64,000 nt of DNA from JAYODZ01 sp965662735 (GTDB lineage Bacteria > Pseudomonadota > Alphaproteobacteria > RS24): positions 45,862-109,861 of the forward strand of contig CBFIIU010000004.1 of assembly GCA_965662735.1 (NCBI GenBank), in the 5' to 3' direction. The position numbers were made by a program, and so were the translations under genes. Shown here one piece after another: positions 41,525-48,794 of the stretch. The notes under the pieces were generated by a model. It made no database searches, had not been told where the DNA came from, and saw nothing but the letters and a program-made list of their open reading frames with translations. Position 1 is the first letter of the stretch. Each line of letters begins with the position of its first letter.

Positions 41525-42733
41525 ATGGGCATGACACCGCTTCGCCCATCTCCTCTCGGCACATCCGATCTGGGCGCATCCGATCTGGGCAAGTCCCTGC
41601 CATCGCTGGGCATTTATATTCACTGGCCGTTTTGTTCAACCATTTGCCCCTATTGCGATTTTAATGTCTATAAAGCGCGCCAGATCGATGACGCGCAATG
41701 GCGACAAGCCTATATCCAGGACCTCAGCCATGCAGCGCATCGGCGAGCCGGTGGACCGGTGAAAACGGTTTTCTTTGGGGGCGGAACGCCCTCGCTCATG
41801 GGAAGCGATCTGGTGGCCGATCTTTTGGCGCAGATCGATCGGCTATGGGGCCTCGAGGCTGGTGCAGAAATTACGCTCGAGGCCAATCCGGAACATGTTA
41901 CCCCCGCCTATGCCGAAGCGTTGCGCCAAGCGGGCATCACGCGTTTGTCATTAGGTTTGCAAGCCGTGCAAGATGACGCCTTGGCTTTTCTGGGGCGGCA
42001 CCACAGCGCCGCGTCGGCGCGTCAATCGATCGAGGTAACCCGTCGTTTTTTTGAGAATTACAATTTGGATCTGATCTATGGGCGTCCCGGCCAAAGCTGC
42101 GCAGCATGGGAAAAAGAGTTGGCCGATATCTTGTCCTATGCGCCACTGCATTTATCGCTCTATGAATTGACCATCGAGCCGGATACGGCCTTTGGCTATC
42201 AATATAAACGTGGCGCCCTCATTCCCCCGGCCGATGATCTGCGCGCGGAACTCTATTGTTTGACGCAAGACCTTTGCCAAAGCGCCAAACTGCCTGCCTA
42301 TGAGGTGTCAAACTATGCGCGCGCTGGCTATGCGTGTCGGCATAATTACGCGACATGGCGGGGCGGCGACTATGCGGGCATCGGGCCTGGCGCGCATGGA
42401 CGCCTTACCTATGACACGCCAAAGGGGCGCATCCGTCATGCAACGCTTGCCCATGCGCGCCCGCAAGACTGGCTGCAAAGTGTCGCCCAGCAAGGCCATG
42501 GCCTAGCGCAGATCGATCCCTTATCGGAGATCGAAACGGCTCAAGAGCAGGTTTTGTTGGGCATGCGCTTGCTCGAGGGGGTGGCCTATCAGCCAGGCCT
42601 TGGTTTGTTTAACGATGCGCAAATTCTTGCGCTGATCGAGGACGGATATTTGCTGCGCGACGGGGATTATTTGCGCGCCACCCAACAAGGGCGCCTGGTG
42701 CTCGACCATTTGCTTGGGATTATTTTGAATTAG
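41525..42733 (+). CDS. hemW: Radical SAM haem chaperone HemW
   Basis: A 402-residue radical SAM protein related to HemN; HemW binds haem and hands it to targets rather than oxidising coproporphyrinogen. The [4Fe-4S] cysteines C37, C41 and C44 appear as CSTICPYCDFN; the SAM GGTPS motif reads FFGGGTPSLMG. The cluster-spacer lacks the extra Cys found in true HemN (HemN has CxxxCxxCxC), which favours HemW. The N-terminus contains a 15-base tandem repeat giving two Ser-Asp-Leu-Gly units. It follows rdgB and is convergent with the LpoA-like gene across 12 bases. Confidence 0.93.
   Translation: MGMTPLRPSPLGTSDLGASDLGKSLPSLGIYIHWPFCSTICPYCDFNVYKARQIDDAQWRQAYIQDLSHAAHRRAGGPVKTVFFGGGTPSLMGSDLVADLLAQIDRLWGLEAGAEITLEANPEHVTPAYAEALRQAGITRLSLGLQAVQDDALAFLGRHHSAASARQSIEVTRRFFENYNLDLIYGRPGQSCAAWEKELADILSYAPLHLSLYELTIEPDTAFGYQYKRGALIPPADDLRAELYCLTQDLCQSAKLPAYEVSNYARAGYACRHNYATWRGGDYAGIGPGAHGRLTYDTPKGRIRHATLAHARPQDWLQSVAQQGHGLAQIDPLSEIETAQEQVLLGMRLLEGVAYQPGLGLFNDAQILALIEDGYLLRDGDYLRATQQGRLVLDHLLGIILN
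41562..41591 (+). repeat. 15-bp tandem repeat at the hemW N-terminus
   Basis: CATCCGATCTGGGCG at 41562-41576 followed by CATCCGATCTGGGCA, one mismatch. In frame they give two Ser-Asp-Leu-Gly-x units before the conserved start of HemW. Confidence 0.85.
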
Positions 42734-42745
42734 CCAGACGCCGCC

Positions 42746-44374
42746 TTACGGCCAGACGCGATCGAGGCGTTCTCCTCCGCGCCACCCAATATCGGGGGGG
42801 CGCGATAATTCAATGGCGCGTTGTTGGGCGAGTTGGCGGCGCGCAAAAACATCCGCAAAGCTGTGCGGGGCGGGCTCGAGAGTGCGGAAGCGTTTGCTAC
42901 CAATTTCCATAATCGCAAAACTGCGCTCATTAAGCCCCTCTGGCGTGAGACGGAAAAGCCCATCTATCCCGACAAACCCCGCCGGCGATGTGATCAGGTC
43001 GAAAGGCAATGTGTCGGCTGCGGCCAGGCTCACCGACGCGACCACAGCGAGCGCGTCATAGGCAAGACTGGTGAGGCGCGCAGGTGGCCCGCCATAGATT
43101 TTCGCATAGCGCTCAGAGAGAAAATCCCAGCCCGCTGGGTTAGGGGTCGGAAACCAGGCGCCCCGCAAAGGGGGTTCTTTGGTCAGTGCGGGGTCAAGCC
43201 AAAGGGGCGATCCGATAAATTTAACCAATTTGGGATCAATATCGAAATAGGGCAGTAAGGGTGCTAAATTGCGCAAGTTCAAACCGCCGTCGGGAATGAT
43301 CACCGCGTCATAGGGAATTTCTCCGATGGTTTCGACACGTCCCAATTCTTGCAGGGCCGCGGCTTTCTCTGGCGCCAGCAGGGTTAGTTTTTTAATCAGG
43401 TCAGCGTCAGAGGTTGCATTTGGGATGAGGCTTCGGGCTTCCTCCATGAGGCGGCTCATTTCCCGCTGATGCGCTGATTTTCGATAGGCGTAATGGGCAA
43501 GCTTTTGGACGGGCTCGAACATGGCCTCGGCCTCGCTGGGATAGATTTGAAGATCAACTAATTTCCCGCCATATTTGGCCAGCATCGGTTCGATCTGCGA
43601 TGCTAGTCGCTCGCCGTAACTGGTTTTCGGAAGCAATACCCCAAAGCGGGTCAGCTCTTGCGACGTGGCATACATAATCATTTGCTCAAGGGCTTGTTCG
43701 GGCAACACCCCCAGCAGCCAAATGCCCGATTGCGCGACCTCGCGATCATTCGAAAAGGCCAGCACAGGAATTTTTGCTTGCCGCGCAATCGGGGCAATCG
43801 CGGTAACTGAGGTGCTGAAGAGCGGCCCAATGATGACATCAACATCATCGCGTATCGCTGCGCGCGCGGCGTCGGCCGCCCCTTCGGGTGTGCCAAGCGT
43901 GTCATGCATCACCAGAATTAAATCATCGCGCGCGAGATCAAAAAGCGCCATTTCAAGGATGCGAAACAGCTCCACCGCCAAGCGCTCCGTGGCCGGATCG
44001 GGCGCGGTGAGGGGTAACAGCACGCCAATTTTGCGTTGACGGCCCTGCGGGATCGCTAGTGCCCCATTGCGTTCAAAGTTTTGGCGCGACGCGAATAAGC
44101 GCTGTTCGGGGCTCATGGGCCCCGTTGCTCCTGTTTGAGCTGAGGCGCTGGAGGATCGTGTCGATGATTGTGGCGCCCCCCCGCAGCTCGCTAAAATGAG
44201 GGTCATGCACAGCGTGACATAAGCCAGAGCAGATCGCGCTGAAGAAGGCCGAGCTGCAGAAGGCCGAGCTGCAGAAGGTGTGCCCAAAAACGGTAAACGA
44301 AGACCCCCGAAGAAGGCCGAAATATCATATCGAGGAGAAGCTGCTGGATCGATGATGCGCTGTTTAAAAATCAT
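42746..44374 (-). CDS. Penicillin-binding protein activator, LpoA/LppC family lipoprotein
   Basis: A 542-residue lipoprotein with a type 1 periplasmic-binding-protein fold (ABC-type leucine-binding-like), the LpoA/LppC family. The fold is seen in KIGVLLPLTAPDPATERLAVELFRI, IIGPLFSTSVTAIAPIA and PVLAFSNDREVAQ. The lipobox is LASC with cysteine at residue 64, later than usual; the preceding segment has a Pro-Ser-Ala-Ala-Arg repeat, so the true start may be downstream or the leader expanded. It is divergent from rsmI, as lpoA is in gammaproteobacteria. Alphaproteobacterial members are less studied, so the PBP-activating role is inferred. Confidence 0.85.
   Translation of the reverse strand: MIFKQRIIDPAASPRYDISAFFGGLRLPFLGTPSAARPSAARPSSARSALAYVTLCMTLILASCGGAPQSSTRSSSASAQTGATGPMSPEQRLFASRQNFERNGALAIPQGRQRKIGVLLPLTAPDPATERLAVELFRILEMALFDLARDDLILVMHDTLGTPEGAADAARAAIRDDVDVIIGPLFSTSVTAIAPIARQAKIPVLAFSNDREVAQSGIWLLGVLPEQALEQMIMYATSQELTRFGVLLPKTSYGERLASQIEPMLAKYGGKLVDLQIYPSEAEAMFEPVQKLAHYAYRKSAHQREMSRLMEEARSLIPNATSDADLIKKLTLLAPEKAAALQELGRVETIGEIPYDAVIIPDGGLNLRNLAPLLPYFDIDPKLVKFIGSPLWLDPALTKEPPLRGAWFPTPNPAGWDFLSERYAKIYGGPPARLTSLAYDALAVVASVSLAAADTLPFDLITSPAGFVGIDGLFRLTPEGLNERSFAIMEIGSKRFRTLEPAPHSFADVFARRQLAQQRAIELSRPPDIGWRGGERLDRVWP
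44244..44273 (-). repeat. 15-bp tandem repeat in the LpoA-like leader
   Basis: Two exact copies of AGAAGGCCGAGCTGC (44244-44258, 44259-44273) and a partial third. They encode Pro-Ser-Ala-Ala-Arg repeats before the lipobox. Confidence 0.92.
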
Positions 44375-44464
44375 GCTTCTGTATAGACTGAGTGGTCGCT
44401 AGAAAAAAGAGTGTGCGAGGACTAAAAAACTTGCCTTGGTGAAAAGAAAGGCGTTTTGTGAGGT

Positions 44465-45313
44465 ATGGCCGAACCATCTTCTGAATTACCTTCTGGGCTA
44501 TATGTGGTCGCGACGCCCTTGGGTCACGCGCGGGACATCACGTTGCGGGCGCTCGATGTTTTGGGCGGTGTCGATCTCATTTTGTGTGAAGACACACGAA
44601 CCACCGGCAAATTACTGCGCTATCATAATATCATCACGCCGATGCGTTCTTATCATGACCATAATGAGCGGGCGGCCACTGATCGGGCCCTGACCCTATT
44701 GGCACGGGGGCAAGCCTTGGCGCTGGTCTCAGATGCCGGCACGCCACTAGTGTCGGATCCGGGCTACCGGCTCACCCGGGCGGCGCGCAAAGCTGGCTTT
44801 GCCGTTCATGCCGTGCCCGGGCCATCGGCACCTATTGCGGCCTTAAGCGTTGCCGGACTGGCTAGCGATCGATTTTGCTTTCTTGGGTTTTTGCCCCCCA
44901 AATCTGCGGCGCGGCGCTCGGCCTTGGCCCAGCTAGTGCCTGAAATGGGCACGATTATTCTGTTCGAAAGCCCCCGACGGCTGGCTTCGGTTTGCGAAGA
45001 TATTGGCGCGACACTCGGCGCCTGCGAAATTACCGTCGCGCGCGAGCTGACCAAGACTTATGAAGAAGTCGTGTCGGGCACGGCGGAAGAATTGGCGGCG
45101 CATTTTGCAGATCATCCGCCAAAGGGCGAATGTGTGGTGCTTATTGAACGGATTGCGGCCACAACCGCCAATGACATTGATCTCGATGCGCTGCTGACCG
45201 ACGAAATGAAAACCTTGTCGATGCGCGATGCGGCCCGTGCCGTGGCGTTGAAGACAGGACTGTCCCGAAAAATCGTCTATGACCGCGCGCTCGCTCTCGG
45301 CCGCTCCAAGTGA
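44465..45313 (+). CDS. rsmI: 16S rRNA 2'-O-ribose C1402 methyltransferase RsmI
   Basis: A 282-residue SAM-dependent enzyme that 2'-O-methylates cytidine 1402 of 16S rRNA. It has the tetrapyrrole-methylase fold: VVATPLGHARDITLRALDVLGGVDLILCEDTRTTGKLL, then ALVSDAGTPLVSDPGY and AVPGPSAPIAALSVAGL. The length and C-terminal helical domain are normal. It starts at ATG 44465; the stop overlaps the GTG start of yraN by 4 bases, indicating coupling. It is divergent from the LpoA-like gene with 90 bases between. Confidence 0.97.
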   Translation: MAEPSSELPSGLYVVATPLGHARDITLRALDVLGGVDLILCEDTRTTGKLLRYHNIITPMRSYHDHNERAATDRALTLLARGQALALVSDAGTPLVSDPGYRLTRAARKAGFAVHAVPGPSAPIAALSVAGLASDRFCFLGFLPPKSAARRSALAQLVPEMGTIILFESPRRLASVCEDIGATLGACEITVARELTKTYEEVVSGTAEELAAHFADHPPKGECVVLIERIAATTANDIDLDALLTDEMKTLSMRDAARAVALKTGLSRKIVYDRALALGRSK

Positions 45314-45726
45314 TTGCGCGACGCCCCAATCGAGGCCGCGTATTTTCGCATCTGTCAAAGCAGCGCCGCCATCGCGCTCGTTTGGGACGATGGGCGGAAG
45401 GGGTAGCCGCCTTCTATCTTCAACTTTTCGGATATACAGTGTTAGAGCGCAATTTTCGCACGCCGGTGGGTGAAATTGATCTCATTATGCGTCGTGGGTC
45501 GCTTCTGGTTTTTGTCGAGGTTAAGTATCGCCGCCAGGCCAATGAGCCGCTTATTCACGCGCGCCAATGGCACCGCATTGCCCGGGCGGCGCAGATTTAT
45601 GTGGCGCGCCACCCTGATCTCACCTCGCTTCTTTGGCGCTTTGATGCAGTTGAATTCACCCCATTCTTGCGGCATGTTCGCGATGCATGGCGCATCTATG
45701 ATTGCGCTAGCGAACGGAACGGGTAA
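45310..45726 (+). CDS. yraN: YraN family protein (UPF0102), nuclease-fold
   Basis: A 138-residue protein with a restriction-endonuclease-like fold, function unproven. The hallmark is ERNFRTPVGEIDLIM followed by LVFVEVKYRR, the E-x-D and ExK of the fold. The N-terminus is basic (RRPNRGR, QRRHRARLGRWAE). The start is GTG 45310, overlapping rsmI. rsmI-yraN-gshB is a conserved neighbourhood. A structure-specific DNA nuclease role has been suggested for the family, but this gene gives no further evidence. Confidence 0.93.
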   Translation: MIARRPNRGRVFSHLSKQRRHRARLGRWAEGVAAFYLQLFGYTVLERNFRTPVGEIDLIMRRGSLLVFVEVKYRRQANEPLIHARQWHRIARAAQIYVARHPDLTSLLWRFDAVEFTPFLRHVRDAWRIYDCASERNG

Positions 45727-45811
45727 AGTGCCAACGAAACTCTAGTCGTTATAGCCAGGCTCGATCGGCCTTGGCGGCGAGCTTCGTCATTGCGCGGTGA
45801 GGGAGAAATCT

Positions 45812-46756
45812 ATGCACCTAAAAGTTGCGGTTCAAATGGATCCGATCGAAGCGATCGATATTCAAGGTGATACGAGCTTTGCTCTGTGTCTGGAGGCGCA
45901 GGCGCGCGGGCACGAGCTTTTCTACTATGAGCCCGATGATATGGCGATGCATCACGGCCGCGTGTCGGCGCGCATGTCGCCTTTGCAGCTGCGCGACCAG
46001 AAGGGTGACCATTTCACGAAAGGCCCCGCGCAGCCTCAGTGGTTGGATACGCTCGATGTTATTCTGCTCCGCCAAGACCCGCCTTTCGACATGCATTACA
46101 TTACCACAACCCATTTCTTGGAAACGGTGCGTGAGTACACATTGGTGGTCAATGACCCGGTTGCCGTGCGTAATGCACCCGAAAAACTTTTGGTGACCCA
46201 GTTTCCCGACCTGACGCCCGAGACTTTGATCACCCGTGATCGCATGGCCTTGGCGGCGTTTCGGGCGCAGCATGGCGACATTATTCTAAAACCCTTATTC
46301 GGAAATGGTGGCGCCGGTATTTTTCGAGTGACGCCTCAGGATGAAAACTTCAATGCTCTTTTGGATATGTTCATGGCGACAAGCCGCGAGCAAATCATTG
46401 CGCAGAAATATATGCCTGAAGTGCGGCAGGGGGATAAGCGCGTTATTTTGGTTGAGGGAAAAGCCGTTGGAGCCTTAAACCGTGTTCCGGCCGAGGGCGA
46501 TGCACGGTCCAATGTGCATGTCGGCGGCAGCCCTGAGGCCGCCGACCTCACCCCGCGCGATCATGAAATTGCAGCGCGGATCGGGCCCATCTTGTCACAA
46601 ATGGGAATTATTTTTGCGGGCATAGATGTGATTGGCGATAAGCTCACAGAGATTAACGTCACCTCACCGACCTGTATTCGAGAAATTCAGGCTTATGGCG
46701 GCCCTAATATTGCGTCGCTGATCTGGGATGCGATCGAGCGCCGCCGCCAAGCCTAA
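45812..46756 (+). CDS. gshB: Glutathione synthetase
   Basis: A 314-residue ATP-grasp ligase adding glycine to gamma-glutamylcysteine. VAVQMDPIEAIDIQGDTSFA, then LLRQDPPFDMHYITTTHFLE, NDPVAVRNAPEKL and LKPLFGNGGAGIFR (ATP-binding loop) are clear family blocks, as is EINVTSPTCIREI at the magnesium site. The frame extends back five codons, but ATG 45812 has GAGGGAG upstream. Its stop overlaps the stop of the convergent small gene by 4 bases. Confidence 0.97.
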   Translation: MHLKVAVQMDPIEAIDIQGDTSFALCLEAQARGHELFYYEPDDMAMHHGRVSARMSPLQLRDQKGDHFTKGPAQPQWLDTLDVILLRQDPPFDMHYITTTHFLETVREYTLVVNDPVAVRNAPEKLLVTQFPDLTPETLITRDRMALAAFRAQHGDIILKPLFGNGGAGIFRVTPQDENFNALLDMFMATSREQIIAQKYMPEVRQGDKRVILVEGKAVGALNRVPAEGDARSNVHVGGSPEAADLTPRDHEIAARIGPILSQMGIIFAGIDVIGDKLTEINVTSPTCIREIQAYGGPNIASLIWDAIERRRQA

Positions 46757-47028
46757 CGGTTCTCGCTCGCTCCAAGAAATTTATACAGGCGACCTTCTAG
46801 CAAGACACTGGACGCAAGCAGGCGGGTTTCGCCGGTTTCGGTATTTTCGAGGCGGGCATGCGGCAAACCATTCCACTCGACAACATCGATCACATTCCAA
46901 ATCGCTTTGGGGCGATCTTTTTTGTCGGAGGTATTGAGATTAAAAGCGGCCAAGATTTTGCGCGCGCCGGGAAGTGGCTCCTCATATTGTTGTCCAACGC
47001 TGATCTGAAGATCTTTATGCCGAGCCAC
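46753..47028 (-). CDS. Small hypothetical protein, possible SH3-like fold
   Basis: I do not recognise a named family. It is 91 residues and basic at the N-terminus (ARHKDLQISVGQQYEEPLPG); the second half, from IWNVIDVVEWNGLPHARL to LASSVLLEGRLYKFLG, looks like one small beta barrel, since the spacing of V, W and the PHARL segment followed by T-E-T-G-E resembles short alphaproteobacterial proteins with an SH3-like domain. Codon use looks like that of its neighbours. It is convergent with gshB, sharing 4 bases. No signal peptide or membrane segment. Treat as a likely gene of unknown function. Confidence 0.6.
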   Translation of the reverse strand: MARHKDLQISVGQQYEEPLPGARKILAAFNLNTSDKKDRPKAIWNVIDVVEWNGLPHARLENTETGETRLLASSVLLEGRLYKFLGASENR

Positions 47029-47175
47029 AGGTTTTCCTCCGATAGAAGAAAATTGTACTCGTCGGGCTTGGCCAGGACAAGCTTTTTTGCTTGTCTCTTC
47101 TTGCCGCTCAACGCGTCGATCGAAGGGCGGAAATAAAAATAAGGACAGTTCGCGCCCAATGTGAGGTGCTCTAAT

Positions 47176-47235
47176 AAGTTTTGCTCTAACAAGTTTCGCG
47201 CCACTAAGTTTCGCGCCATTAAGTTTCGCGCGTGT
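47176..47235 (+). repeat. 15-bp tandem repeat upstream of comM
   Basis: Four contiguous 15-base units at 47176, 47191, 47206 and 47221, built on AAGTTTCGCGCCATT; units 2 and 3 differ by one base, units 1 and 4 are diverged. They lie in the 244-base spacer between the small hypothetical gene and comM. On minus an open frame would read Ala-Arg-Asn-Leu-x repeats, but that frame is probably not a gene. Confidence 0.9.
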
Positions 47236-47272
47236 TCGGATTTCTCTCTCAAGGCATCAAGAACAAGAAGAT

Positions 47273-48778
47273 ATGGTTAGTCGCAGCAGCACATTTGCCT
47301 TTTCTGGTTTATCGGCCGTTGCGGTCGAGGTTCAGGCGCATATTGCTCCGGGGATGCATGCTTTTGTGGTTGTCGGCTTACCCGATAAGGTCATTGCCGA
47401 GAGCCGCGAACGGATCCGCGCCGCGTTTCATGCGGTCGGGCTCTCGCTTCCCTATCAACGGATCACCCTCAGCCTCTCGCCCGCGGATTTGCCCAAAGAG
47501 GGAAGTCATTATGATTTGCCCATGGCCTTGGCCTTACTCGCCGCCATGGAGATTGTTCACGGACATGTGATCGAGCGCTATGCGAGCATGGGAGAATTGG
47601 CGCTCGACGGGGGATGTCGGGCGGTGAGCGGCTGCTTACCAGCGGCAATGGCGGCGCTTGCCGCGGAACTCACGCTCATTTGCCCGATCGCAAATGCGGC
47701 GGAGGCCTTGCTGTCGGGCATTGATCGCCCCAACCGGCCGGGCTTGGTTGCCGCGCCGGATTTATTATCTCTGATCGGTCATTTGCGGGGCGAGCACTGC
47801 CTGGCTCCCGCCGACCCTGTGTCGATCACGACTTCGGGAGCGGCGACCCCGGATCTTGCCGATATTATTGGTCAATCAGAAGCCCGTCAGGCCTTGGCTG
47901 TGGCTGCAGCGGGTGGCCACCATCTCATGATGATCGGTCCGCCTGGCGCCGGAAAGTCGATGCTGGCCGCCCGCCTACCCTCGCTCCTGCCGCCGCTCGA
48001 TGCCGCTGCGCTGTTAGATGTGAGCATGATCGCCAGTGTGGCGGGGCAAGAGCTGCCAAAAACCAATGCGCCGCCCTTTCGAAGTCCGCATCATACCAAC
48101 AGCATGGCCGCCTTGGTGGGCGGCGGGCGGCACATTAAGCCCGGAGAGGTGTCGCTCGCGCATCATGGCGTTTTGTTCTTGGATGAGTTAGCCGAATTTC
48201 AACGCAATGTTCTTGAGGCGCTGCGCGAGCCGCTCGAGACCGGGGTCGTGCATGTGGCGCGCGCCAATGGTCATGTCAGCTATCCGGCCCGCTTCCAATT
48301 GGTTGCCGCGCTTAATCCATGTCGATGTGGTCATGCGCTGGATCCAGAGCGGCAATGTACGCGCTTTCCCAAATGCATGCGCCATTATCTCGATCGTTTG
48401 TCGGGCCCGCTATTAGATCGCTTCGACATTATTTTACCCGTGCCGGCGCTCGCCTTGACGACCTTTATGCAGGGACAAAAAGGGCCGGCCTCCGCCGATA
48501 TTCAGCCGCTCATTATCGCGGCGCGCGACCAGCAACAGGCGCGGCAGGCTTGCTTGAACTCTGTAGCGAATGTGTCCATGTCCGATCTGTCGCCGCCGGC
48601 GGCACAATTACTATCGGCGATCGCGCATAAAAACAGTCTGTCGGCCCGTGGCTTTGCGCGCGTGCTGCGCGTTGCCCGCACCCTAGCCGATATGGACGCA
48701 CGGGCCGATATTTCGGATGAGGATATCGCGTTGGCTTTGCGTTGGCGCCAATTTCCAGACAGTGTGCAACAGGCCTAG
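47273..48778 (+). CDS. comM: YifB family Mg-chelatase-like AAA+ ATPase (ComM)
   Basis: A 501-residue AAA+ protein of the YifB/ComM family; ComM is a hexameric helicase aiding branch migration during natural transformation. The N-terminal part has VEVQAHIAPGMHAFVVVGLPDKVIAESRERIRAAF-like sequence typical of the Lon-type domain; Walker A is GPPGAGKS (222-229), Walker B LFLDELAEF, and PFRSPHHTNSMAALVGGG and LVAALNPCRCG are family hallmarks, the latter a Cys-rich insert. C-terminal lid domain complete. Convergent with maeB with 16 bases between. Whether this species is transformable is unknown. Confidence 0.95.
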   Translation: MVSRSSTFAFSGLSAVAVEVQAHIAPGMHAFVVVGLPDKVIAESRERIRAAFHAVGLSLPYQRITLSLSPADLPKEGSHYDLPMALALLAAMEIVHGHVIERYASMGELALDGGCRAVSGCLPAAMAALAAELTLICPIANAAEALLSGIDRPNRPGLVAAPDLLSLIGHLRGEHCLAPADPVSITTSGAATPDLADIIGQSEARQALAVAAAGGHHLMMIGPPGAGKSMLAARLPSLLPPLDAAALLDVSMIASVAGQELPKTNAPPFRSPHHTNSMAALVGGGRHIKPGEVSLAHHGVLFLDELAEFQRNVLEALREPLETGVVHVARANGHVSYPARFQLVAALNPCRCGHALDPERQCTRFPKCMRHYLDRLSGPLLDRFDIILPVPALALTTFMQGQKGPASADIQPLIIAARDQQQARQACLNSVANVSMSDLSPPAAQLLSAIAHKNSLSARGFARVLRVARTLADMDARADISDEDIALALRWRQFPDSVQQA

Positions 48779-48794
48779 AGCGTTCGCCCGACGC

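Noticed and set aside
46890..47252. Minus-strand frame with Ala-Arg-Asn-Leu-x repeats resembling a pentapeptide-repeat protein
   Set aside because: The repeats come from a 15-bp tandem DNA repeat; the remainder overlaps the better-supported 91-residue gene in another frame and shows no protein-like conservation pattern.
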